Of a DNA stretch of 10,754 nucleotides, positions 1 through 6,688 are shown piece after piece. The DNA is from Candidatus Delongbacteria bacterium (GTDB lineage Bacteria > JAGOEH01): contig JAGOEH010000103.1 in the NCBI GenBank assembly GCA_017997825.1, positions 1 to 10,754 on the forward strand. The letters are read 5' to 3'. Each line of letters starts with the position of its first letter. Position 1 is the stretch's first letter. The notes under the pieces were generated by a model. That model made no database searches. It was not told the origin of the DNA and was given only the letters and a program-made list of their open reading frames with translations. A program made the position numbers and the translations under genes.

Positions 1-499
1 GGATTGCGCAGAGTAGTCCCAGATCGAACAGAATTGCACCGGCACTTTGTTCATAGAGTGATTCCCTCAGGTATTTGATATTCATTCCGAATCGGAACGT
101 TCCCTTTTTCAGGCCTGCCGTCAGGATATAAAGCTGGTGACGATCCTTGAAATGTCCAATCAATTCTCCATTCAGATTCCGTTCTTCGATATCCGAAATC
201 CGGTATTCAAAGTAGCTGAGGCCGAATTTGATGCCCTGGTTCTGCAAGACGAGGCCGGCGAATGCCTGTTCCCGATCGAAGGGAAGCCGGCTATAAGAAA
301 CGGCCGCATGATAAGGATTGAGCCAGGACACGGCGGCCGGGTTACTGAGCAGGGTTTCATTGGAAAAGCTCAAGATCGATCCATTGCCGGATGACAGACT
401 GGCGGCGCCGATCGGGAATTGCAGGAACCGGGCGGTATAGGTTTCCGCCATAAGTGCCATCGACAGGCTGATCCAGATCAGGACTATTCGTTGGGTCAT
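1..499 (-). CDS. PorV/PorQ-like outer-membrane beta-barrel protein, partial (C-terminus beyond left edge)
   Basis: The first 166 residues of this protein are visible; the frame is open to the window edge, so the C-terminus is missing. It begins with ATG and a Sec-type signal peptide (residues 1-18, hydrophobic core IVLIWISLSMAL, likely cut after LMA). The mature start has the pattern of the PorV/PorQ (UPF0164-like) family: a small-residue stretch (GAASLSSGNGS), then an SNPAAVSWLNPYHAAVSY element matching the family's 'NPAGLA...F.Y' motif, then alternating amphipathic strands and a GMNIKYLRESLYEQSAGAILFD-like segment typical of its barrel. Family members are outer-membrane barrels; PorV is the shuttle protein of type IX secretion. 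The gene starts 11 bases after the propeller gene with only a weak GGAT ribosome site, so it is probably co-transcribed with it. A role as a secretion partner of that propeller is inferred; a general FadL/PorV-like barrel is the alternative. Confidence 0.72.
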   Translation of the reverse strand, partial: MTQRIVLIWISLSMALMAETYTARFLQFPIGAASLSSGNGSILSFSNETLLSNPAAVSWLNPYHAAVSYSRLPFDREQAFAGLVLQNQGIKFGLSYFEYRISDIEERNLNGELIGHFKDRHQLYILTAGLKKGTFRFGMNIKYLRESLYEQSAGAILFDLGLLCAI

Positions 500-510
500 G
501 GGATATCCAA

Positions 511-2004
511 TCAATTCATCACCACGATTTTGTTAAAAACGGGTTTGGAATTCTGAGAATGGGCGGTTTTAAGGATATAGAAATAGACACCGTTCGGAAC
601 CTGTTGGCCCTGATCATTTCGGCCATTCCATAGTACAATGTGCCGATCGCCGGCTGGGAAGAGCTGGTTGACCAGATGCCGAACCGGTTTTAGTGCGTTA
701 TCATAAATGACCAGTTCCACTTCATCTTCCCGGGCCGTGGCAAACACAATCTGGCAATCCTGTCCCTGAACCGGAGAAAAGGGATTGGGAAAACTGTAGG
801 TCGGTTTGATGTCAACCGACGTGACCGGAAAGCTGGTTTTAAAAAAATTAAAGGAACGTCCTTGATTGACGGTATATGCCAGGCCATTATTGGTACCGAT
901 CCACAAGTGGAAGTCCATCGCAAGCAAGGATGCGATATAATCATCCGGTAATCCGGAGCTTTTATCGAAAAACCGGAGGGAATCGGTCACAAAATTCCAG
1001 GCAAACAATCCATGATCTGTTCCTACCCACAGGGTTGAGTCTTGGGCGGCCAACGCCAAGGGTGCGATATAGTCAAAGTGATCGACCGATTGCCAGTTCT
1101 CTCCTCCATCAGCGGAATAAGCCAAGCCGTCTTTTTCATTCTGGCCGCCGGAACCGGTACAGGCGGCAAACAGGTATTTTTGACTGTTCCATGAATGGAC
1201 AAAAAGTTCCCAAATCTGGCTGCCGGGAAAGCCGGGGGTAATCGGAAATCCATAGGATACGAACGTTTTTCCCCGATCGGTTGATTTTTTCAGACCGGCG
1301 GCCGTACCAAGCCAGATTATGCCGTCTCCATCCACTTTAACCGTCAGGGCGATATTGTTAAAATCATTCAGATAGTCATAATTTTTATTAGGCGGGTAGT
1401 CACGGGTTGGATAATGATCATTGGCGGTATCGGAATCGGGGATAATAACGGTCCACACGCTGTCGGAAAGGGATTTGCGGAGCAGATTCCCCCGCAGATA
1501 CGCCGAAAAAACCGTTGAATCCAAGAACGCGACATCCATTCCGATTTTTTGAGGAAACTCATCCGCAAAGAGAATGGATTGATGGGTCCATTCCGTCTGA
1601 GCGGCGGAACGGATAAAAGGGCCGGTTCCGACCGGTACGGCCGCATCAAATCCGCTGTAATCGCGCAGATACCCTCCAAAGGCATAATAAGTGTCCTGGT
1701 GCATACCCATCGCAAAGATATACTGATTGATTTGATCGTAATCGAGATGGTATTCCCAGCTGTTTCCGAGGTCCAAGGTCCGGCCTAATCCTGCGCTGGT
1801 AAGGACCCACAAAGCGGTACCATCATAATAGAGTTCGAATATGTCATTGGACGGAATGTCGGAACCGGCTGGTTTGCGGTTAAGAACAGGATGGGGGGAA
1901 TGGAAACGATGGGGTAGTTTCAGATCGCTCCATGGCCCGGCAGTAACCTGAATGATGAGTAACAGTTCCAGTCCAATGAGAATCCATACATTTTTTTTCA
2001 ACAA
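511..2004 (-). CDS. Secreted beta-propeller protein with FlgD-like / type-A sorting C-terminal domain
   Basis: This is a 497-residue exported protein. I place the start at a TTG (2004) rather than further upstream at 2139, because a signal peptide begins here (LLKKN, then hydrophobic residues to VTAG at about 20-23) and an AAAGGA ribosome site lies 10 bases before it. The longer reading would put 45 non-signal residues in front and overlap the previous gene by 80 bases. The body shows WD/BNR-like propeller blades with four Asp-box-like turns (about 76-85 TLDLGNSWEY, 241-248 STDRGKTF, 297-304 SADGGENW, 378-385 TVNQGRSF) and 'LWVGT..GL' strands like those of two-component-regulator propellers and YCF48/BNR proteins. 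Residues 401-497 form a FlgD-like Ig domain with the type-A sorting pattern: SFPNPFSP, then VELVIYDN, WNGRNDQGQQVPNGVYFY and a final NKIVVMN. Such domains direct type IX export in Bacteroidota and occur widely in FCB phyla. No enzymatic site is visible; the ligand is unknown. A glutamate inside the signal core is slightly unusual. Confidence 0.78.
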   Translation of the reverse strand: MLKKNVWILIGLELLLIIQVTAGPWSDLKLPHRFHSPHPVLNRKPAGSDIPSNDIFELYYDGTALWVLTSAGLGRTLDLGNSWEYHLDYDQINQYIFAMGMHQDTYYAFGGYLRDYSGFDAAVPVGTGPFIRSAAQTEWTHQSILFADEFPQKIGMDVAFLDSTVFSAYLRGNLLRKSLSDSVWTVIIPDSDTANDHYPTRDYPPNKNYDYLNDFNNIALTVKVDGDGIIWLGTAAGLKKSTDRGKTFVSYGFPITPGFPGSQIWELFVHSWNSQKYLFAACTGSGGQNEKDGLAYSADGGENWQSVDHFDYIAPLALAAQDSTLWVGTDHGLFAWNFVTDSLRFFDKSSGLPDDYIASLLAMDFHLWIGTNNGLAYTVNQGRSFNFFKTSFPVTSVDIKPTYSFPNPFSPVQGQDCQIVFATAREDEVELVIYDNALKPVRHLVNQLFPAGDRHIVLWNGRNDQGQQVPNGVYFYILKTAHSQNSKPVFNKIVVMN

Positions 2005-2014
2005 CGCACACCCA

Positions 2015-2020
2015 TCCTTT
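2015..2020 (-). promoter_or_regulatory. Ribosome binding site deciding the propeller start
   Basis: AAAGGA on the minus strand lies 10 bases upstream of the TTG at 2004. Together with the signal peptide that follows, it supports this TTG over the longer frame. A second TTG directly after the first (2001) is equally possible as the initiating codon, though its spacing of 13 is worse. Confidence 0.5.
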
Positions 2021-2059
2021 GCTGAATGATCATCAGGCGATAACCCGATCCGAATGGAA

Positions 2060-3616
2060 TCAGTTTCCTGATATCCTGTCAGTAACCGTCCGATTGATAT
2101 CGGCGCAAATTTTGTCGATGAACTGAAGCAGCTGCTCAACTTCGCTCTGGATCGGATCCTCGGTTTTGGATTTAATAAAGCTCTGATTGATGAGAATATT
2201 ATAGCGGGATCCGAAGGCTGAAGCGTGAATCAAATGTGCTGCCAGGCCTAAATCGGAGATTGCTGAAGGATTGCATTCCTGAGCAATATCGATTACGATT
2301 TCCGCCAGGGTGGTGCAGATTTTAATGACTTCCAGCGGGGTGATGCAAGCCTGTTGAAGGATTTGTTTGCGTTTTTCTTGGTCGGATTCCGCCTCGGATG
2401 CCAGGATTTTGCCATTCTTCAACAGAATCGATAGCACTTCCGCATCCAAATCGATGGAATCCATCAAGAGGCGATGGATGACCTGGAGTTTTCTCCCATA
2501 ACCGGTGTATTGGTGATGCAGATGGTCGTATTTCTTTTTACTGAGGGTGATCTGGATCACCATGGTGATCAATGAGGCAGCCATAGCCGCATTGTAAGCG
2601 GCAGCCGATCCGCCGCCGGGTGCACGATGTCCCAACGATAATACCCGGCAGAAATCCTGCAGGCTCTGTTCGCGGAAGGAGGGCACCAATCCGGCTAGGT
2701 GGGTTTCGTATAGCTGATGGGAGTCGAATTTTCCGAAGGTATCCAGACCCATACTCATGATCGCCAGCTGGATCAATTCGCTTTCAGGCAAAATCTCTTT
2801 TATCTGCTGGGCATCCGCCAGATTCTGGCCGGCTTCGAGCAGGCAGAGACGAGGAATACAGCCGACAACCTCGGCGCCAATATAATAAAGATTGGAGCTG
2901 AGGGCCTTGGCCACGGTTTTATGGAAAAGTATCCAGATCTGACTGTCATCACAATAGGGTATTTCAAACATGATTTGGGAGGCCTGATGCTCGGGGCGGA
3001 ATATCCCCCGCCAATAGTAATCAAGACAATCAGCAAATTCCGGCTCCAAATCCTTGGAAAACTGCTGAACGATTTTCTCACGCCGGGTGTTGAAAGTCAG
3101 GTTCAGGAACAGGTGGGGGACGCCATAACCGATGACCAAATGAATCGCCTGGGTCGTCTGTTTTTCACAGCCGCATTCGTTCAGATCTGCCAACCAGCCC
3201 GGATCGGGAAATAGCGCCAGACAAGCCTCGGCGGCTTTATTCTTGGGATTCCGATAAATCCTGAGATCCAGTTGCTGCGACGCTGAATCGGTCAACATCC
3301 GTTCATAAGCTTTCAACTCATCCTGATAAACACCGCTGATGACAAACAGGTTGAAACAGATTAAATCCGGCTCGGCATGATTTTTAATTTCAACCATAAA
3401 ATTGGCGCTGGTCAACAAAGCATTCAACAGATGGTGAGGCTCCCCCATCAGCGTGAAATAGCCGACCTGTCGATCAAATTGGATATGGGTATCCGCCAGA
3501 ACAATTTCATCCTGTGAGGCAATCACCGATCGAACGGTATCCCAGCGCGAGGGTTCAAGATAGGCATGAACAACCACCTGGCATCCCAGCAGAGGCCGTT
3601 TAAAATGAAACAACAT
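2060..3616 (-). CDS. Fused formiminotransferase-cyclodeaminase (FTCD-like), with divergent formiminotransferase half
   Basis: 518 residues, close to the roughly 540 of animal FTCD. The canonical enzyme moves a formimino group from formiminoglutamate to tetrahydrofolate (N-terminal domain) and then deaminates the product to methenyl-tetrahydrofolate (C-terminal domain). The C-terminal cyclodeaminase part (about 317-510) is well kept: APGGGSAAA at 332-340, KKKYDHL near 360-366, the acidic DLDAE helix at 389-393 containing the expected catalytic aspartate, and NPSAISDLG at 449-457 followed by FGSRYNILIN. The N-terminal domain is recognisable by its fold signatures (FDRQVGYFTLMGEP at 47-60; GAEVVGCIPRLCLLEAG at 247-263; MGLDTFGKF at 289-297) but eroded: the usual ECVPNFSEG start reads VVVHAYLEP, and the HPRMGALDVCPF segment around the catalytic histidine is shortened to HAEPDLICFNLF (H80). 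Transferase activity is therefore doubtful. It begins 12 bases after rpsT with no Shine-Dalgarno site; a GTG at codon 14 is an alternative start. No hut genes are nearby, so a folate role outside histidine degradation is possible. Confidence 0.8.
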   Translation of the reverse strand: MLFHFKRPLLGCQVVVHAYLEPSRWDTVRSVIASQDEIVLADTHIQFDRQVGYFTLMGEPHHLLNALLTSANFMVEIKNHAEPDLICFNLFVISGVYQDELKAYERMLTDSASQQLDLRIYRNPKNKAAEACLALFPDPGWLADLNECGCEKQTTQAIHLVIGYGVPHLFLNLTFNTRREKIVQQFSKDLEPEFADCLDYYWRGIFRPEHQASQIMFEIPYCDDSQIWILFHKTVAKALSSNLYYIGAEVVGCIPRLCLLEAGQNLADAQQIKEILPESELIQLAIMSMGLDTFGKFDSHQLYETHLAGLVPSFREQSLQDFCRVLSLGHRAPGGGSAAAYNAAMAASLITMVIQITLSKKKYDHLHHQYTGYGRKLQVIHRLLMDSIDLDAEVLSILLKNGKILASEAESDQEKRKQILQQACITPLEVIKICTTLAEIVIDIAQECNPSAISDLGLAAHLIHASAFGSRYNILINQSFIKSKTEDPIQSEVEQLLQFIDKICADINRTVTDRISGN

Positions 3617-3628
3617 AAATAATTATAA

Positions 3629-3886
3629 TCAGGCGGTTAACGTATTAATATACTTAGAAATCCTTGATTTATGCCGATCAACGTTATTCTTATGAATGAC
3701 GCCTTTTTTGGCGGCTTTATCCAGCATCGAAAAGAGCTTATTAGCCACCGGAACAGCATCCTGTTTGACGGTAACCGTATGCAGGCGCTTGGTGACTGTC
3801 CGGATGCTTTTTTTGATGACATGGTTTTTGAGTTTGGCTTTTAAATTGGTTTTGATACGCTTTTTGGCTGATTTATGATGTGCCAA
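3629..3886 (-). CDS. rpsT: 30S ribosomal protein S20 (bS20)
   Basis: 85 residues, matching the usual 85-90 of bS20, a primary 16S rRNA-binding protein of the small subunit that assembles early at the bottom of the body. The signature N-terminus MAHHKSAKKRIKTN, the lysine/arginine-rich helices and the KAAKKGVIHKNNVDRHKSRI segment are diagnostic. The start codon is TTG, not ATG, preceded by an AGGAGG site at a spacing of 7. Escherichia coli rpsT also starts with UUG, and its translation is limited and autoregulated by free S20, so conservation of the odd start may point to a similar control; that is inference. It is the first gene after a strong promoter, with a leader of roughly 60 bases, and FTCD-like, propeller and PorV-like genes follow closely. 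Confidence 0.96.
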   Translation of the reverse strand: MAHHKSAKKRIKTNLKAKLKNHVIKKSIRTVTKRLHTVTVKQDAVPVANKLFSMLDKAAKKGVIHKNNVDRHKSRISKYINTLTA

Positions 3887-3893
3887 GTGGATT

Positions 3894-3899
3894 CCTCCT
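3894..3899 (-). promoter_or_regulatory. Ribosome binding site of rpsT
   Basis: A perfect AGGAGG on the minus strand, 7 bases upstream of the TTG start at 3886. It fixes the start of S20 and shows that this organism uses anti-Shine-Dalgarno pairing for at least this gene. Confidence 0.88.
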
Positions 3900-3952
3900 G
3901 TTTAAGGTGAAACAACGTAAAACTATTTCATCTCATGACGATTCGCTTCCGT

Positions 3953-3980
3953 AATATACTTTTTTTTTAATCATTGTCAA
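3953..3980 (-). promoter_or_regulatory. Sigma70-type promoter of the rpsT operon
   Basis: On the minus strand a consensus -35 box TTGACA (3980-3975) is followed after 16 bases by TATATT (3958-3953), five of six matches to the -10 consensus. The spacer contains a run of nine A (3968-3960), which may bend or stiffen the DNA. The predicted transcript begins near 3946 and leaves a leader of about 60 bases before the rpsT start. It lies in the 138-base gap after the cyclase gene and should drive rpsT and the three genes downstream. No operator or riboswitch-like structure was seen in the leader, only a weak 5-bp stem at 3908-3930. Confidence 0.72.
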
Positions 3981-4024
3981 GTCAATTCTTCAGTGATTCG
4001 ACTTTTTCGGGGTATCGGAAGCCA

Positions 4025-6688
4025 CTATTTGGTAAGCATTTCAAAAACACCATCCCAATCCTGAGCCGGGGGAGCCGATCGATAACCGTTGCATCGCTCA
4101 CGATAAAGCGCAATGACAGGATCATGGGGATAGCTTTTCATCAGGATTTGAAAGGCGGTTTCAGCCCCTGTCCAGTCGCGCCGGTGATACGCTTCCAGTG
4201 CCTCATGATAACGCCGACACAACTGAAGAAGTGCGATATCTGCATCCTCACTCTTTTCCATCAACTCATAAACCTTGACCGGCCTGGATTTCCCTTTGAC
4301 CCGAATCAGATCCAGTTCCCGGATCACAAACTCATTTTTTAATTCTCGGGCAGTGAATTCCGAAATCATAATCCGGCTGCCGTACTGTTTGTTGGCTCCC
4401 TCCAGCCGAGATCCCAAATTGACCGCATCACCGATCACCGTGTAGTTGAAGCGGGTGGCCGATCCCATGTTGCCGGCGATCATTTCTCCCGTATTGATTC
4501 CGATCCGGGTCGGATAGGATGAGTCCCGCTGAAGGGCTTTCTGGATTTCCAAAGCACACCGGCATGCCTTGACCGGATGACCGGGTAGTTCCAGCGGTGC
4601 GCCGAAAACTGCCATCACCGCATCCCCTTCATACTTATCCAGCATCCCTCCATGCTGCAGAATAATCTGGGTCACCCGATTCAGGTAGTGATTCAAACTC
4701 TCCACCAGATCAACCGGATCCCGCTGTTCCGATATCGACGTAAATCCCTGGATATCGGAAAAAAATACGGTACAATACCGCTTTTCTCCACCCAGCTTAA
4801 GCATGTCTTGCTTTTTCAATATGATTTCGACCACCGACGGCGCCACATAATGACTGAACGCATCCTTGATTTTACGTTTCTCCTTTTCCTCCCGACGGTA
4901 ATTATGGATGCTGATCACCAAAAAATAAGCAATAATTAATAAGGATGGAGATAACAGTGAATACCAGATGTTAAGACGACTGAATACCCAATAATTTGCG
5001 ATCAGGTTGAAGGTAAACAATCCCAGCGACGTGGCCCCCAACCACAGGGTTTTCATTCTCCGCAATCCCCATACCATCAGAAGCGTGATCCCCATCCACC
5101 ATAGCAGATTCTGAATAATGGTAGCTTCTTTAAGGAATCTTTTATTGACAATATTATCAAATATGTTGGCGTGAACCCCTACCATGGCATAGCGGGGTTC
5201 ATAGGGAGTTGGATTATAATCATGGGTTCCGGTCGCCGTCAATCCATAGAATAGGATCTTCTTTTGGAAGTAGCGTTCATCGATATCGCCCAGGCCGATG
5301 ATATGGATCGGATCGTAGAAAAAGAGCGGATAGTCCGAAGAGTTGATCGTCCGATCGGATAGATTTTTCATGCAACGCCTGAAAACGGCTGTATCTTCGA
5401 TTGGATAGCCGCTTAGGAAGCGGGAGAGATCCCAATCCGGGTGGTGATGGATCATGGAATGATACTTGACATTGAAGAATATCGATTGGACGTCGGCCTG
5501 TTTTTCGGGAGGTAAATCGGTCAATTGAGCGAATTGGTCAAACCTCAAACCGGGATCATCATTCAAATAGAACTGAGCGATCGATGCCGCTTGAAGCAGC
5601 CACAAACAGGTATCAATGGCTCCCAGCCGACGCACCATATTCGATACCTCCGGTAATTGACGGAATTCCGTATCATTCTCCAAAAGATCAGGATTCTCAG
5701 CGGCCAACCGCTTTAATTCACGGAGTTGGATATGGCGGATCAGTTGTTTGACGACAACATAAGGGATATGAGGATAGGTTTCCAGATAGGGTCCCATCCA
5801 ATTGATCAGCAACAGGCCCTTAGAGGTGATGGGGATCTGCAGGGTATCCCGCTCCAGGGCGATCTCCACCTGATGGGGGGTGACGACTCGGACTGCGGAT
5901 ACCGGCACTCCCATGTCATCCAGGGCCATCATAAATCCCAGCGCCAGATAGGCCCGCCCTTGGTACTGATAAAAAAGAGGATAATGACGGACCGTTCCAT
6001 CCACGTCGGGTAAGATCTGGGCAAAGGCCGTTCCTTTGGCCACTTCAGCAAAATAGTGCAGTAAAGGGGACGCCTCATTCGCCTTTAAAAAGGATTGCAT
6101 GGGAGGGGTTACGGGCAGGCTGAATCGCGACTGATGGTCAAACGATAGTTTGCGATTGGTTTTATAAAAATCATAGTATTCGGGTTCACCTTCACCCGAT
6201 TCATCGCTGTAGGCAAATATTTGGGGGAGAAAAACAAAGCGGCTTGTGTTCAGCGCCTCTTTCATCAATTCATCGGAATTGGATTTTAATCGCTGGAGTT
6301 CCTGGATGGTGAAACGGGTCTGTTTTGTATCGGCCAAACGGTCATAGTCGATGACATTGCGGGATGGTTCGACCAGAAAGATATCGAATCCGACGGATTG
6401 GACTCCCAGATAGTGAAGAATGTTGATCAGAAGGGCATGTTTTTCATAGGGCCAACTCCAACGGCCCTCATTTTTCAGGGATTCGGTATCAATATCGATA
6501 ATGGCGATCCGGGGATCGATAGTCAGGTTTCGCCGTAACTGATACCGATAATCCAGCAGTTTCAATTCCAGCAGATGGATCGGTTCATTCAGGGGTTTAA
6601 GCCAGGTCAGCAGGCCCATGGCGGTCAGCAGCAGCGCCATCATCCCGATCAGATGCAGGGAGGATTTTCTCTCGCTGACGGATTTCAA
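4025..6688 (-). CDS. CHASE2-domain membrane adenylate cyclase (class III) with C-terminal helical repeat
   Basis: 887 residues. A membrane segment at about 11-30 is followed by an extracytoplasmic CHASE2 sensor (about 35-520), three membrane segments (about 524-541, 548-570, 574-594), a short linker (YRREEKEKRKIKDAFSHYV) and a class III cyclase domain (about 636-770). The cyclase site looks complete: metal aspartates D645 (FFSDIQGFT) and D689 (KYEGDAVMA), adenine-selecting K685 with T750 (NYTVIGD), and transition-state N757 and R761 (GDAVNLGSRLEG). The Lys/Thr pair suggests cAMP rather than cGMP production. The tail (about 820-868, HEALEAYHRRDWTGAETAFQ) resembles a TPR. The CHASE2 core has DPRIAIIDIDTESL, WSWPYEKHA, GFDIFLVEP, INWMGPY and GVHANIFDNIV, but about 150 residues (about 316-468) interrupt it. 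The start is TTG, overlapping the preceding gene's TGA by four bases, with AAAGGA eight bases before it. The signal sensed is unknown. Confidence 0.9.
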   Translation of the reverse strand: MKSVSERKSSLHLIGMMALLLTAMGLLTWLKPLNEPIHLLELKLLDYRYQLRRNLTIDPRIAIIDIDTESLKNEGRWSWPYEKHALLINILHYLGVQSVGFDIFLVEPSRNVIDYDRLADTKQTRFTIQELQRLKSNSDELMKEALNTSRFVFLPQIFAYSDESGEGEPEYYDFYKTNRKLSFDHQSRFSLPVTPPMQSFLKANEASPLLHYFAEVAKGTAFAQILPDVDGTVRHYPLFYQYQGRAYLALGFMMALDDMGVPVSAVRVVTPHQVEIALERDTLQIPITSKGLLLINWMGPYLETYPHIPYVVVKQLIRHIQLRELKRLAAENPDLLENDTEFRQLPEVSNMVRRLGAIDTCLWLLQAASIAQFYLNDDPGLRFDQFAQLTDLPPEKQADVQSIFFNVKYHSMIHHHPDWDLSRFLSGYPIEDTAVFRRCMKNLSDRTINSSDYPLFFYDPIHIIGLGDIDERYFQKKILFYGLTATGTHDYNPTPYEPRYAMVGVHANIFDNIVNKRFLKEATIIQNLLWWMGITLLMVWGLRRMKTLWLGATSLGLFTFNLIANYWVFSRLNIWYSLLSPSLLIIAYFLVISIHNYRREEKEKRKIKDAFSHYVAPSVVEIILKKQDMLKLGGEKRYCTVFFSDIQGFTSISEQRDPVDLVESLNHYLNRVTQIILQHGGMLDKYEGDAVMAVFGAPLELPGHPVKACRCALEIQKALQRDSSYPTRIGINTGEMIAGNMGSATRFNYTVIGDAVNLGSRLEGANKQYGSRIMISEFTARELKNEFVIRELDLIRVKGKSRPVKVYELMEKSEDADIALLQLCRRYHEALEAYHRRDWTGAETAFQILMKSYPHDPVIALYRERCNGYRSAPPAQDWDGVFEMLTK

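Noticed and set aside
876-1241. 121-codon open frame on the plus strand
   Set aside because: It is antisense to the propeller gene, with an arginine/serine-rich composition typical of a shadow frame.
2005-2139. Upstream extension of the propeller gene (start at 2139)
   Set aside because: It would put 45 non-signal residues ahead of a clear signal peptide and overlap the FTCD-like gene by 80 bases; the TTG at 2004 has a ribosome site.
2717-3214. 165-codon open frame on the plus strand
   Set aside because: It lies wholly inside the FTCD-like gene on the other strand, has no recognisable domain, and the minus-strand frame carries clear family motifs.
3908-3930. Inverted repeat TGAAA/TTTCA in the rpsT leader as a regulatory hairpin
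   Set aside because: Only five A/T-rich base pairs around a 13-base loop; too weak to call.
3960-3968. Run of nine T on the plus strand as a terminator tail
   Set aside because: No GC-rich stem precedes it and no plus-strand gene reads into it; on the minus strand it is the A-tract in the promoter spacer.
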